A DNA stretch of 64,000 bases from contig NZ_JBQEON010000038.1 of assembly GCF_052045245.1 (NCBI RefSeq), forward strand, positions 3,184-67,183. The letters are read 5' to 3'. Below, piece by piece: positions 17,951-27,340 of the stretch (the first letter of the stretch is position 1; the number at the start of each line of letters is the position of its first letter). This stretch comes from Burkholderia sp052045245 (GTDB lineage: Bacteria; Pseudomonadota; Gammaproteobacteria; Burkholderiales; Burkholderiaceae). Below the pieces are notes generated by a model. That model was given only the letters and a program-made list of their open reading frames with translations. It was not told the DNA's origin and did not search any database. The position numbers were made by a program, and so were the translations under genes.

Positions 17951-19312
17951 TCATTCGCCGCCATCGGCTGCCGCGTCGCCGCGCGCGGGAATCCGCAGGT
18001 TGCGCAGCTTGTGATAGAGCGTTTTCTTCGGCATGCCGAGCGCTTCGCTCGCCTCCGCGACGTTGCCGTTGTGACGCCGCAGCATGTCCTCGATCAGCAT
18101 CCGTTCGAAATACGCGAGCTGTTCCGCGAGCGTGCCGCCGGCCGCCGGCGTGCCACCGGACGACAGCAGGCTGTCGCCGGTCAGCCCGAGCACGAAGCGA
18201 TCGGCCACGTTCTGCAGTTCGCGCACGTTGCCGGGCCACGCATGCGTCATCAGTTCGGATACCTGCGCAGCGGTGACGACGGGCGCCGGCTGCCCGAAGC
18301 GCCGCGCGGCCGCGAGCACGAAATGCTCGAACAGCAGCGGCACGTCCTCGCGCCGTTCGCGCAGCGGCGGCAGCTCGATCTGCGCGACGTTCAGGCGATA
18401 CAGCAAGTCCGCGCGGAAGCGCCCGTCGGCCGCGAGTTCGGCGAGATCGGCCTTCGATGCCGCCACCACGCGGCAGTCGACCGGAATCAGCTCGTTCGCG
18501 CCGAGCCGCTCGACCACGCGCTCCTGTAGCACGCGCAGCATCTTGATCTGCAGCGGGATCGGCATCGTCTCGATCTCGTCGAGGAACAGCGTGCCGCCGT
18601 GCGCCCATTCGATCTTGCCGATGCGCTTCTTGATCGCACCGGTGAACGCGCCGGCCTCATGGCCGAACAGCTCGCTTTCGAAGATCTGCTCGGGCAGGCC
18701 GCCGCAGTTCAGCGCGACGAAATGCGCTTCGCGCCGGCCGCCGAAGTCGTGCAGGCTGCGCGCGATCAGTTCCTTGCCGGTGCCGGTCTCGCCGGTGATC
18801 AATACGGACACCGAGGTATCGGCGAGGCGCAGGATCTTCTTGCGCACGTCGGCCATCGCGGGCGACTTGCCGAGCACGAACGCCTCGATGCCCTGCCAGT
18901 TGTTGAGCGCCGCGCGCAGCCCCTCCACCTCGAGCGTGAGCCGGCGCTTCTCGACCGCGCGCGCGACGCGCCCCGCGATCACGTCCGACGAAAACGGCTT
19001 CTCGATGAAATCGTACGCGCCGTCCTGCATCGCGCCGACGGCCGTCGAAATGTCGGCGTGGCCGCTGATCAGCACGACCGGGATCTGCGCATCGACGGCC
19101 ATCACGCGCGCGAGCAGCTGCAGCCCGTCGATGCCGGGCATCCGCACGTCCGACACGATCACGACGGGCGCGCCGGGTGCGACGTGCGCGAGCGCGTCGG
19201 CGGCCGACGCGAATGCGTCGACCGGGAACCCGGCGAGCGCGACGGCCTGCTCGACGCCGATCCGGACGTTTTCATCGTCCTCGACGACCAGCACCCGAAT
19301 CTCATCTTCCAT
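17951..19312 (-). CDS. dctD: Sigma-54-dependent response regulator, DctD type
   Basis: A 453-residue NtrC-family activator with three domains: a receiver with phospho-acceptor Asp55 (VIVSDVRMPG), an AAA+ core with Walker A GETGTGKE near residue 175 and an intact GAFTGA loop that contacts sigma-54, and a C-terminal Fis-type helix-turn-helix (LIEDMLRRHNGNVAEASEAL). It activates C4-dicarboxylate transport genes in known systems. Its start overlaps the end of the dctB-like kinase by 11 bases. Here the likely target is the neighbouring 2-hydroxycarboxylate transporter, which has a sigma-54 promoter. Confidence 0.92.
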   Translation of the reverse strand: MEDEIRVLVVEDDENVRIGVEQAVALAGFPVDAFASAADALAHVAPGAPVVIVSDVRMPGIDGLQLLARVMAVDAQIPVVLISGHADISTAVGAMQDGAYDFIEKPFSSDVIAGRVARAVEKRRLTLEVEGLRAALNNWQGIEAFVLGKSPAMADVRKKILRLADTSVSVLITGETGTGKELIARSLHDFGGRREAHFVALNCGGLPEQIFESELFGHEAGAFTGAIKKRIGKIEWAHGGTLFLDEIETMPIPLQIKMLRVLQERVVERLGANELIPVDCRVVAASKADLAELAADGRFRADLLYRLNVAQIELPPLRERREDVPLLFEHFVLAAARRFGQPAPVVTAAQVSELMTHAWPGNVRELQNVADRFVLGLTGDSLLSSGGTPAAGGTLAEQLAYFERMLIEDMLRRHNGNVAEASEALGMPKKTLYHKLRNLRIPARGDAAADGGE

Positions 19313-21188
19313 GCTCTGTCCTTTGTTGCGGCGTTGCGGCCGCGAATTCGATGGTGAACTGCGCGCCGCCGTCGTCGCGGTTCGTCGCGGCGATCTTCGC
19401 GCCGAACGCTTCGACGATGCGCGACGTAATCGCGAGGCCGAGCCCGAGGCCCTGGCCGCGCGGCTTGGTGGTCACGAACGGCTCGAACAGATGCGGCAGC
19501 ACCTCGGGCGCGATGCCGGCGCCGCTGTCGGCGACGGTGAAGCGCACGCGGCCGGCTTCGTCCGGCTCGGTGGCTTCGATCGCGATGCGCCGCACCGGCG
19601 CATCGTGCACCGCATCGAGCGCGTTGCCGAGCAGGTTCACGATCACTTGCTGCAACTGGCTCGATTCGGCGGACACCGCGGCATCCGGTGCGATGTTCAC
19701 GTCGAGCTGCACGCCTTCGTCGCGGATCCGCGCATCGTAGATGAGCCGCGCATGCGCGACGGCTTCGTTCAGCGACACCGCGACGCGCTCGACGTCGGGC
19801 TTGCGCGCGAAAGTCTTCAGCTCGCCGGTGAGCACGGCCATGCTGTCGACCAGCTTGCCGATCCGTTCGAGATTGGCATAGGCCGGCGCCGGCTGGCCGC
19901 GTTCGAAGAACGTGCGCGCGTTGTCGCACAGCGTGCGGATCGCGACGAGCGGCTGGTTCAGCTCGTGCGTGAGGCCGGCGGCCATTTGCCCGAGCACCGC
20001 GAGCTTGCCCGCATGCACGACTTCCTGCTGCGAATCGCGCAGCCGCTGCTCAGTGCGTTCGCGCTCGACGATCTCGCGCTGCATCTGTTCGTTCGCGGCC
20101 GTCAGCGCGGCGGTGCGCTGCGCAACGGTCAGCTCGAGCCGATCGTTCGCGCGGCGCAGCGCGTCCTGCGCGTTCAGCCGCGCGACGATCGCCCGGCGGC
20201 GCTGGATCGCGTAGCCGACGAGCAGCGCGGCGATCAGGAACGCGCCGGTGACGAACGCGAACGCGGTCTGCTGCTGACGCCGCGCGCCGGCGATGTCGAG
20301 CAGCACCATCAGCGAATCGCCGGCCTGCGGTGCGGGTCGCGACATCACCAGATAGCGCGTCTTGCGGCCGGGGTGGCGCGGATCGGGGAACGTGCCGAAC
20401 CACGCGGCCCCGCTGCGGTTGCCGATGCGGCGATAGGGCAGCGCGTCGACCGTGCGTCCCGCGTATTGCCGCGACGCCTGGATGTCGCGCTGCTGCTGCG
20501 CGGTGATCGGGCGCAGCGCGGTGAATTTCCACGCCGGCTCGGTCGAGATCACGACCACGCCGTTGCTGTCGACCACCATCGTGGCGATGCCCGGCGCGCG
20601 CCACGCCGATTCGAGCGGATCGACGCTGATCTTCACGGCCGCGACGCCGATCGGCACGCCATCGTCGCGCACCGCGCTCGCGAAGTAGACACCCGGCACG
20701 CCGGTGTTGGTGCCGATCCCGAAGAAGCGGCCGCTGCCGCGCGCGAGCGCGTCCTTGAAGTACGGCCGGTACGACACGTTGGTGCCGACGAAGCTGATCG
20801 TCTGGTTCCAGTTGCTGGCGGCGATCACTTCGCCGCGCAGGTCGATCACGTCGACGGCGACGCTGCCGGCGTCGCGGTTCACGGCTTCGAGATAGGTGTC
20901 GACCGAATGGATCAGGCCGGCCGCGTCGTGCGGCGCGGCCTTCAGCATCGCGCGCACGCTGTCCTGCCGCGCGACCAGGCCGGGCAGGATCTCGAAGCGG
21001 CCGAGCTCGCTCTTCAGGCTCGACGCATACAGGTCGAGCCGATGCGCGCCGGTTTCCTCGAGCGCGTCGATCGCGCGTTCCCACGCGAAATCGACGGCCG
21101 CGCCCGCCACGCCGACATACAGCACGGCGGCCGACGCCCAGCCCCACCACGGGATGCCCTTGAAGCTCTTCTGCACGTTCGCCCTCAT
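19302..21188 (-). CDS. dctB: Sensor histidine kinase, DctB type
   Basis: A 628-residue membrane kinase. An N-terminal membrane segment (WASAAVLYVGVAGAAVDFAW) is followed by a periplasmic Cache-type sensing domain of about 250 residues, a second segment (FAFVTGAFLIAALLVGYAIQ), a coiled coil, the H-box GLTHELNQPLVAIRTL with the phospho-His near residue 408, and an ATPase domain with LLGNALDAV, GAGIAPE and GQGLGLGLAITS. DctB kinases sense external C4-dicarboxylates. It is translationally coupled to dctD and downstream of the transporter, separated by about 130 bases with a short tandem repeat. Confidence 0.92.
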   Translation of the reverse strand: MRANVQKSFKGIPWWGWASAAVLYVGVAGAAVDFAWERAIDALEETGAHRLDLYASSLKSELGRFEILPGLVARQDSVRAMLKAAPHDAAGLIHSVDTYLEAVNRDAGSVAVDVIDLRGEVIAASNWNQTISFVGTNVSYRPYFKDALARGSGRFFGIGTNTGVPGVYFASAVRDDGVPIGVAAVKISVDPLESAWRAPGIATMVVDSNGVVVISTEPAWKFTALRPITAQQQRDIQASRQYAGRTVDALPYRRIGNRSGAAWFGTFPDPRHPGRKTRYLVMSRPAPQAGDSLMVLLDIAGARRQQQTAFAFVTGAFLIAALLVGYAIQRRRAIVARLNAQDALRRANDRLELTVAQRTAALTAANEQMQREIVERERTEQRLRDSQQEVVHAGKLAVLGQMAAGLTHELNQPLVAIRTLCDNARTFFERGQPAPAYANLERIGKLVDSMAVLTGELKTFARKPDVERVAVSLNEAVAHARLIYDARIRDEGVQLDVNIAPDAAVSAESSQLQQVIVNLLGNALDAVHDAPVRRIAIEATEPDEAGRVRFTVADSGAGIAPEVLPHLFEPFVTTKPRGQGLGLGLAITSRIVEAFGAKIAATNRDDGGAQFTIEFAAATPQQRTEHGR

Positions 21189-21200
21189 CGAAGCCCGCTA

Positions 21201-21228
21201 CCGGCCGTCCGCAACCGGCCGTCCGCAA
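21201..21228. repeat. 14-bp tandem duplication upstream of dctB
   Basis: CCGGCCGTCCGCAA occurs twice head to tail (21201-21214 and 21215-21228), 12 bases upstream of the dctB start on the minus strand. It occupies the leader where a ribosome binding site would be expected. It may be a replication-slippage duplication. Confidence 0.7.
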
Positions 21229-21319
21229 CCGCCGTGCCGCAACGACGCGCGCCGCACACCGGCAGGGCCGGCGGCGGCGCGTCTGAAGCAGCCTGCGCGA
21301 CGGTGCGCGCGGCCGCGCG

Positions 21320-22684
21320 TTATCCGAAGTGCGCGACCACGATCAGCGTCACCGTGACGACGATCGCGCCGCCGATGCGGGTGGCAATCTGTGCGAACGG
21401 CATCAGCTGCATCCGGTTCGCGGCGGTCAGGATCGCGACGTCGCCGGTGCCGCCTTGCCCGCTGTGGCAGGCGTTCACGATTGCGGTGTCGATAGGGTAC
21501 ATCTTCAGCAGGCGGCCGACCACGAAACCGGTGGCCATCAGCGTCGCGACGGTCGACACGATCGTGACGACGTTGACGATCGTGAAGGCGGCGGTCAGCT
21601 TGTCCCACGGCGTCATCGCGACGCCGATCGCGAACAGCAGCGGATACGTGACGGCGGTCGAGAAGAACTTGTAGACGACGAACGCGCCTTCCTGCAGCGG
21701 CGGCGACACCGCGCGCGCGAGCTTCACCAGCACCGCGAGGAACAGCATCGCGACCGGTGCGGGCAGGCCGAACAGCTTGTGTGCCATCAGGCCGACGAGG
21801 TACAGCGTGATCGCCGTGATGCCGGCGCCCGCGATGTGCGTGACGTCGACGTGACCGCGGATTTCCTCGCTTTCCGGCGCCATGTCGCCGCTTTCGCCGA
21901 CCTGCAGGCGACCGTTGCCGGTCAGGTGCGGCATGCGCTTGCCGAGCATGTCGAGCGCGCCCGACAGGATGATCGCGGTCAGGCTGCCGAGCATCACCGA
22001 CGGCAGCACCATCGCGAACATCTCGCCCTGCGGCAGGTGCATCAGTTCCGAATAGCCGATCGACAGCGGAATCGCACCTTCGCCGACGCCGCCCGCCATG
22101 ATCGGCACGACGATGTACAGCAGCGTGTGGCGCACGCCGAGGCCGAGCGCCGTGCCGACCAGCGTGCCGACGATCGCGGCCGCGACCGAGCCGGCCGCGA
22201 GCGGGATGAAGATCTTCACGAAGCCCTGGATCAGCATGCGCCGGTCCATGCTCAGGATGCTGCCGACGATGATCGACGCGATGAACAGGTACAGGAAGTT
22301 GGTCGACTTCGTGAACTCGACGGTGAGGTTGAGCACCGGTTTCGGCAGCACGTGGTAGTAGGTGAGCGCCGACGGCACGAAGGTCGCGAAGATCGCGGCC
22401 GCGCCGATGTTGCGCAAGAGCGGCAGGCGCTTGCCGAGTTCCGCGCAGGTGAAGCCGAAGAACGCGAGCACGGCGATCGCCATCGAGATCTCGCCGGGCA
22501 CCTTGCCCGTCACCGCGAAGCCGACGATCAGCGCAAACAGGATCACGTAGACCGGCAGCGGAATGATGCCGATGCGGATCTCCATCAGCTTCCACCAGCC
22601 TTCCGGCCAGAAGCGCTCGCGCGTGGCGGGAACGGCTTCGGCAATCGGTTCCTGATGGGACGGGGTTGGAATTGAGGTCTGCAA
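21320..22684 (-). CDS. 2-hydroxycarboxylate transporter family protein (citrate/malate type)
   Basis: A 454-residue membrane protein of the 2HCT family (CitS, CimH, MaeN), which symports citrate, malate or related acids with sodium or protons. The two family reentrant-loop GGxG motifs are present: MAGGVGEGAIP in the first half and CHSGQGGTGDVA in the second. About eleven membrane segments are predicted. It sits upstream of dctB-dctD on the same strand and is preceded by a consensus sigma-54 promoter, so it is probably the transporter controlled by that pair. The exact substrate cannot be read from sequence. Confidence 0.92.
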   Translation of the reverse strand: MQTSIPTPSHQEPIAEAVPATRERFWPEGWWKLMEIRIGIIPLPVYVILFALIVGFAVTGKVPGEISMAIAVLAFFGFTCAELGKRLPLLRNIGAAAIFATFVPSALTYYHVLPKPVLNLTVEFTKSTNFLYLFIASIIVGSILSMDRRMLIQGFVKIFIPLAAGSVAAAIVGTLVGTALGLGVRHTLLYIVVPIMAGGVGEGAIPLSIGYSELMHLPQGEMFAMVLPSVMLGSLTAIILSGALDMLGKRMPHLTGNGRLQVGESGDMAPESEEIRGHVDVTHIAGAGITAITLYLVGLMAHKLFGLPAPVAMLFLAVLVKLARAVSPPLQEGAFVVYKFFSTAVTYPLLFAIGVAMTPWDKLTAAFTIVNVVTIVSTVATLMATGFVVGRLLKMYPIDTAIVNACHSGQGGTGDVAILTAANRMQLMPFAQIATRIGGAIVVTVTLIVVAHFG

Positions 22685-22744
22685 GACGTGTCTCCTGATG
22701 TTGGAATGCCAGCATCGATTCGCGGCATCGTGTGCCGTCTATTA

Positions 22745-22760
22745 CGCAACCCCCGTGCCA
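22745..22760 (-). promoter_or_regulatory. Sigma-54 (-24/-12) promoter of the 2HCT transporter
   Basis: On the minus strand the sequence reads TGGCAC-GGGGG-TTGCG, an exact match to the sigma-54 consensus TGGCAC-N5-TTGC. Transcription should start near 22735, about 50 bases before the transporter start. Confidence 0.9.
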
Positions 22761-22846
22761 GAAATCAGCCACGGCGAAATATTTTCAATGCATTGATTTA
22801 TAAGGGATTTATTTCGTCTGCTGAAAGGATTGCATCGGCAGTCTGG

Positions 22847-22892
22847 CCGAGATCTCGGAATTCGTCCGGCGCCCGGGCCGAGATTTCGGCCC
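22847..22892. promoter_or_regulatory. Two palindromic upstream activator sites, probable DctD binding
   Basis: CCGAGATCTCGG (22847-22858) and CCGAGATTTCGG (22878-22889, inside the longer palindrome GGGCCGAGATTTCGGCCC) differ at one base. Their centres are 31 bp apart, three helical turns, and about 100-130 bp upstream of the sigma-54 promoter. This is the usual enhancer layout for an NtrC-family activator; DctD is the adjacent candidate. Confidence 0.75.
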
Positions 22893-23126
22893 GCGCGGCC
22901 GGCCGGACGCACCCGCCGCACCCGCGTGCACCCCGCATGCCGCCGATCCCGCGCCATATCGCCGCGCGCGATTTTCTTCGCACAATCGCTTCGTAGACCA
23001 CCCTGCCGCCGCTCTCTATCATCGGCTGATCCTTTTCCGACGCGACGATTGTCCGGAGAACGCCCGTGCGTTCGCCGCGGCGTCGCTCATCCGTCGATAC
23101 CGTCTTTGGACAGGAGAGTGGTTCCC

Positions 23127-23978
23127 ATGCCGCATGCCGTTTTTTCCGCCCGTTTTTCCTCCGGCCGCCTCGCACGGCCGGCCCGCCTGCTGGCGGCCGC
23201 GCTGCTCGCGGTGTTGGTCGGCGTCGCGCTGCCCGGTGGCGCACGCGCCGACACCGCGCCGCTGAAGGTCGGCATCTCGACCAGCCCGCAGATCGAAGCG
23301 CTGAAGATCGCCGCGAAGGAGGCGAAGGCGCAGGGGCTCGACGTGCGGATCGTCGAGTTCACCGACTGGAATACACCGAACGCCGCGCTCGCGAACAAGG
23401 ACATCGACGTCAACTACTTCCAGCACATCCCGTTTCTCGAGAACGCGAAGAAACAGGGCGGCTACGACTTCGTGTCGATCGCGCCCGGCACGATCATGAA
23501 GATCGGCCTCTACTCGAAGAAGGTGAAGCGTTTTGCCGATCTGAAGGACGGTGCGCGCGTCGCGATCGCGAACGATCCGGTGAACGGCGGGCGCGGGCTG
23601 TTGCTGCTGCAGCGCGCGGGCCTCATCACGCTGAAGCCGGGCACCGACTACCGTGCGACCACGCACGACATCGTGTCCAACCCGAAGCACCTGAAGATCA
23701 TCCCGCTCGAGGCGTCGCAGCTCGCGCGCGCGCTCGACGACGTCGACCTCGCGCAGGGTTACCCGAGCTTCATCAAGCTCGCCGGCACGACCGACCCGAA
23801 CAGCGCGCTGCTGTTCGACGGCACCGAGAACAAGAACTTCGCGATCCAGTGGGTCGTGCGCCCCGAAAGCGTGAGCGACGCGCGCATCCGCCAGTTCATC
23901 GCGATCTACCAGCACTCGCCGGCCGTGCGCCGTGCGCTCGACAACGCGTTCGGCTCGCTGTACGCGATCGCGTGGTGA
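23127..23978 (+). CDS. MetQ/NlpA-family substrate-binding protein
   Basis: A 283-residue binding protein with an N-terminal signal peptide (cleavage expected near GGARA, residue 41; no lipobox, unlike most MetQ lipoproteins). The core VGISTSPQIEALKIAAKEAK, DVNYFQHIPFLENAKKQ and GARVAIANDPVNGGRGLLLL is typical of the NlpA/MetQ family. The ATG at 23127 has an AGGAGA Shine-Dalgarno (23112-23117). It starts an operon with a flavin monooxygenase, MetN- and MetI-like subunits and SfnB, which points to uptake of an organosulfur compound rather than methionine itself. Confidence 0.88.
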   Translation: MPHAVFSARFSSGRLARPARLLAAALLAVLVGVALPGGARADTAPLKVGISTSPQIEALKIAAKEAKAQGLDVRIVEFTDWNTPNAALANKDIDVNYFQHIPFLENAKKQGGYDFVSIAPGTIMKIGLYSKKVKRFADLKDGARVAIANDPVNGGRGLLLLQRAGLITLKPGTDYRATTHDIVSNPKHLKIIPLEASQLARALDDVDLAQGYPSFIKLAGTTDPNSALLFDGTENKNFAIQWVVRPESVSDARIRQFIAIYQHSPAVRRALDNAFGSLYAIAW

Positions 23979-23989
23979 CGGAGGCAGGC

Positions 23990-25417
23990 ATGACGACGGC
24001 GAACCGCAAGAAGATCCTGCTCAATGCGTTCAACATGAACTGCGTCGGGCACATCAATCACGGGCTGTGGACGCATCCGCGCGACCGCTCCGCGCACTAC
24101 ACCGATCTCGACTACTGGGCCGATCTCGCGAAGACGCTCGAGCGCGGCAAGTTCGACGGGATCTTTCTCGCGGACATCGTCGGCGTGTACGACGTGTTCG
24201 GCGGCGGCCCGGACGCCGCGCTGCGCGAATCGGTGCAGGTGCCCGTCAACGATCCGCTGCTGCTCGTGCCGGCGATGGCGCAGGTCACGCAACATCTCGG
24301 CTTCGGCGTGACCGCGAACCTGACCTACGAGCCGCCTTACCTGTTCGCGCGCCGCATGTCGACGCTCGATCACCTGACGAAGGGGCGCGTGGGCTGGAAC
24401 ATCGTGACCGGCTATCTGGACAGCGCCGCGCGCGGGATGGGCCTCGCGCGGCAGATCGGCCACGACGATCGCTACGAACGCGCGGACGACTACCTGGACG
24501 TCGTCTACAAGCTGTGGGAACAGAGCTGGGACGACGACGCGGTGATCCGCGACGCGCAGGCGCGCGTGTTCGCCCAGCCGGGCAAGGTGCGGCGCGTGAC
24601 GCACGACGGGCCGTTCTATTCGATCGATGCGATCCATCTGAGCGAGCCGTCGCCGCAGCGCACGCCGGTGCTGTATCAGGCCGGTTCGTCCGCGCGCGGC
24701 GTCGAGTTCGCGGGCCGGCATGCGGAGTGCGTGTTCGTGAACGGGCAGAGCAGGACCGCCGCACGCGCGGCCGCGCTCGATATCCGTGCGGCCGCCGCGC
24801 GGCGGGGCCGCGATCCGGCATCGATCAGGATTTTCGCGGGCGTGAGCGTCGTGACCGCCGAGACCGAACGGCTCGCGCGCGAGAAGTTCGACGAATACCG
24901 GCGCTACGCGAGCCCCGAAGCCGGCCTCGCGCATTTCGCGAGTTCGACCGGCATCGACTTCGCGAAGTACGGCCTCGACGAGCCGATCTCGTATGTGAAG
25001 ACCGATTCGATCCAGTCGGCCGTCGACGCGATCTCGCGCAAGAGCACGACCGGCACGTGGACGGTGCGCCGCATGCTCGAACAGATGTCGCTCGGCGGCC
25101 GCTATGCGCCGATCGTCGGTTCGCCGTCGCAGGTCGCGGACGAACTGCAGGCGTGGATCGACGAAACCGGCATCGACGGCTTCAACCTGACGCGCACCGT
25201 GATGCCCGAGTCGTTCGAGGATTTCGTCGACTGGGTCGTGCCCGAGCTGCAGAACCGCGGCATCTACAAGGAAGACTACGATCCCGCGCCGACGCTGCGC
25301 GAGAAGCTGTTCGGCGCCGGCGCGCGGCTGCCGGCGTGGCACACGGGTGCGCGGCACCGGCCGGCCGCCGTGCGGGCCGCGGAACCCGCGCATCCCGCGC
25401 GACCCGCGCATGCGTGA
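23990..25417 (+). CDS. LLM-class flavin-dependent monooxygenase (NtaA/SnaA/DszA family)
   Basis: A 475-residue bacterial-luciferase-like monooxygenase of the NtaA/SnaA/DszA group, which uses FMNH2 from a partner reductase. Signatures include LLNAFNMNCVGHINHGLW at the start, the GVTANLTYEPPYLFARRMST segment, RVGWNIVTGYLDSAARGMG and YQAGSSARGVEFAGRHAECV. Members oxidise sulfones, sulfonates, nitrilotriacetate or EDTA. The surrounding MetQNI-like transporter and SfnB favour an organosulfur substrate. The last 30 residues are Ala/Pro/His-rich and look like a disordered tail. It begins 11 bases after the binding-protein gene. No flavin reductase is in the window. Confidence 0.88.
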   Translation: MTTANRKKILLNAFNMNCVGHINHGLWTHPRDRSAHYTDLDYWADLAKTLERGKFDGIFLADIVGVYDVFGGGPDAALRESVQVPVNDPLLLVPAMAQVTQHLGFGVTANLTYEPPYLFARRMSTLDHLTKGRVGWNIVTGYLDSAARGMGLARQIGHDDRYERADDYLDVVYKLWEQSWDDDAVIRDAQARVFAQPGKVRRVTHDGPFYSIDAIHLSEPSPQRTPVLYQAGSSARGVEFAGRHAECVFVNGQSRTAARAAALDIRAAAARRGRDPASIRIFAGVSVVTAETERLAREKFDEYRRYASPEAGLAHFASSTGIDFAKYGLDEPISYVKTDSIQSAVDAISRKSTTGTWTVRRMLEQMSLGGRYAPIVGSPSQVADELQAWIDETGIDGFNLTRTVMPESFEDFVDWVVPELQNRGIYKEDYDPAPTLREKLFGAGARLPAWHTGARHRPAAVRAAEPAHPARPAHA

Positions 25418-25435
25418 ACGTCACGGAGCGAAGCG

Positions 25436-26638
25436 ATGACGCAATTGTTCGATACGCTGGGTTTCATCGAGGCATCGGCCCTGCGGGCCGGCGCCGGGGC
25501 GAGCGCAGACACGCATGACGTGCAAGCGGCGCATGACGAAAGCGCCGCGCGCACCAACGGCGCCCCCGCCGTGTCCTTCGCGCAGGTCGGCAAGGTGTTC
25601 GCGACGCCGCGCGGCCAGGCCGTCGCGCTGCGCGACGTGACGCTCGACGTGCGGCGCGGCGAGGTGTTCGGCATCATCGGCCGCAGCGGCGCGGGCAAAT
25701 CGACGCTGCTGCGGCTCGTGAACGGGCTGGAACGCCCGAGTTCGGGCAGCGTGCGCGTGCAGGGCGTCGACGTGGGCGCGCTCGACGAGGACGGCCTCGT
25801 CGCACTGCGCCGCCGCACCGGGATGGTGTTCCAGCATTTCAACCTGTTGTCCGCGAAGACGGTATTCGACAACGTCGCGCTGCCGCTGAAGATCGCCGGC
25901 GTGCCGAAGGCCGAGCGCACGCGCCGGGTCGATGCGCTGCTCGATCTCGTCGGGCTCGCCGCGAAGCGCGACGCGTATCCGGCGAGCCTGTCCGGCGGCC
26001 AGAAGCAGCGCGTCGGCATCGCGCGGGCGCTGGTGCACGATCCGGAGGTCTTGCTGTGCGACGAGGCGACGTCGGCGCTCGATCCCGAGACGACGCAGTC
26101 GATCCTCGCGCTGCTCGCCGACATCAACCGCCGCCTCGGGCTGACGATCGTGCTGATCACGCACGAGATGGAAGTGATCCGCGCGGTGTGCGACACGGTC
26201 GCGGTGATCGAGCAGGGCGAGGTCGTCGAAACGGGCCCGGTGTGGCGCGTGTTCGGTGCGCCGCGGCACGGCGCGACGCGCGCGCTGCTCAGCACGCTCG
26301 TGCACGACCTGCCGGCCGAACTGGCCGCGCGCGTGCAGCCGTTGCCCGAACAGGCCGGGTTGCCCGACGGCGTGCAGATCGTGCTCGACGTCCGCTATAC
26401 GGGCGAGAGCGGCGGCGAGCCGGACGTCGGCGCGCTCGCGGCGGCGCTCGGCGGCTCGGTGCGCTTCCTGCACGGCGGAATCGAACGGATCCAGGGGCGT
26501 GCGCAAGGGCGGCTCGTGATCGCGGCCGCGCCTGGTGCGGACGATGGCGGTGCACAGCATGCGCACGGTGCCGTTGCGGCATTGCTCGAACGCGCACGCC
26601 GCCATGCGAACCACGCGGAGGTGCTCGGCTATGTTTGA
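25436..26638 (+). CDS. MetN-like ABC transporter ATP-binding protein
   Basis: A 400-residue ATPase with Walker A GRSGAGKST, signature LSGGQKQRVGIARAL, Walker B VLLCDEATSALD and the switch His in LITHEMEVIRAV. A C-terminal extension of about 100 residues resembles the NIL/ACT regulatory domain of MetN. About 40 extra N-terminal residues precede the ATPase core and look unstructured. It overlaps the permease gene by 8 bases and serves the MetQ-like binding protein. Confidence 0.9.
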   Translation: MTQLFDTLGFIEASALRAGAGASADTHDVQAAHDESAARTNGAPAVSFAQVGKVFATPRGQAVALRDVTLDVRRGEVFGIIGRSGAGKSTLLRLVNGLERPSSGSVRVQGVDVGALDEDGLVALRRRTGMVFQHFNLLSAKTVFDNVALPLKIAGVPKAERTRRVDALLDLVGLAAKRDAYPASLSGGQKQRVGIARALVHDPEVLLCDEATSALDPETTQSILALLADINRRLGLTIVLITHEMEVIRAVCDTVAVIEQGEVVETGPVWRVFGAPRHGATRALLSTLVHDLPAELAARVQPLPEQAGLPDGVQIVLDVRYTGESGGEPDVGALAAALGGSVRFLHGGIERIQGRAQGRLVIAAAPGADDGGAQHAHGAVAALLERARRHANHAEVLGYV

Positions 26639-27287
26639 ACTCTGGTGGCCCGAACTGCTCGACGCGATCCGCGACACGCTGTCGATGGCCGCCGCGTCGG
26701 CCGCGATCGCCGCGCTGATCGGCATCCCGCTCGCGGTGATCCTCGTGACGACCGCACCCGGCGGCATCTACGCGCGGCGGGGCGTGAACGCGGTGCTCGG
26801 CGCGCTCGTCAACGTGTTCCGCTCGACGCCGTTCATCATCCTGCTCGTCGCGCTGCTGCCGTTCACGCGCGTGCTGATCGGCACGACGATCGGCGTGTGG
26901 GCGGCCGTCGTGCCGCTGTCGATCGCGGCGATTCCGTTCTTCGCGCGGATCGCCGAAGTGAGCCTGCGCGACGTCGATCGCGGGCTGATCGAGGCCGCGC
27001 TCGCGATGGGCGCGAAACGCCGCCATATCGTGTGGCACGTGCTGCTGCCCGAGGCGCTGCCCGGCATGCTCGGCGGGTTCACGATCACCGTCGTCGCCCT
27101 GATCGGCTCGACCGCGATGGCGGGTGCCGTCGGCGCGGGCGGGCTCGGCGATCTCGCGATCCGCTACGGCTACCAGCGTTTCGACACCACCGTGATGGCG
27201 ACCGTGATCGTGATCCTGATCGTGCTCGTTTCGGCCGTGCAGATCACGGGCGACCGCCTGGTCCGACACGTGACCCGGCGCACCTGA
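26631..27287 (+). CDS. MetI-like ABC transporter permease
   Basis: A 218-residue inner-membrane permease with five or so membrane segments and the ABC-binding EAA loop EAALAMGAKRRHIVWHVLLP followed by EALPGMLGG. MetI length is about 217 residues, so it is full length. The ATG at 26631 lies inside the end of the ATPase gene, giving translational coupling. It completes a MetQNI-type importer in the organosulfur operon. Confidence 0.92.
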   Translation: MFELWWPELLDAIRDTLSMAAASAAIAALIGIPLAVILVTTAPGGIYARRGVNAVLGALVNVFRSTPFIILLVALLPFTRVLIGTTIGVWAAVVPLSIAAIPFFARIAEVSLRDVDRGLIEAALAMGAKRRHIVWHVLLPEALPGMLGGFTITVVALIGSTAMAGAVGAGGLGDLAIRYGYQRFDTTVMATVIVILIVLVSAVQITGDRLVRHVTRRT

Positions 27288-27340
27288 GCGGCGCCACGAG
27301 CGCCGGCTCCTTCCATTGAAGACCTGAGAGAACGAGACCC

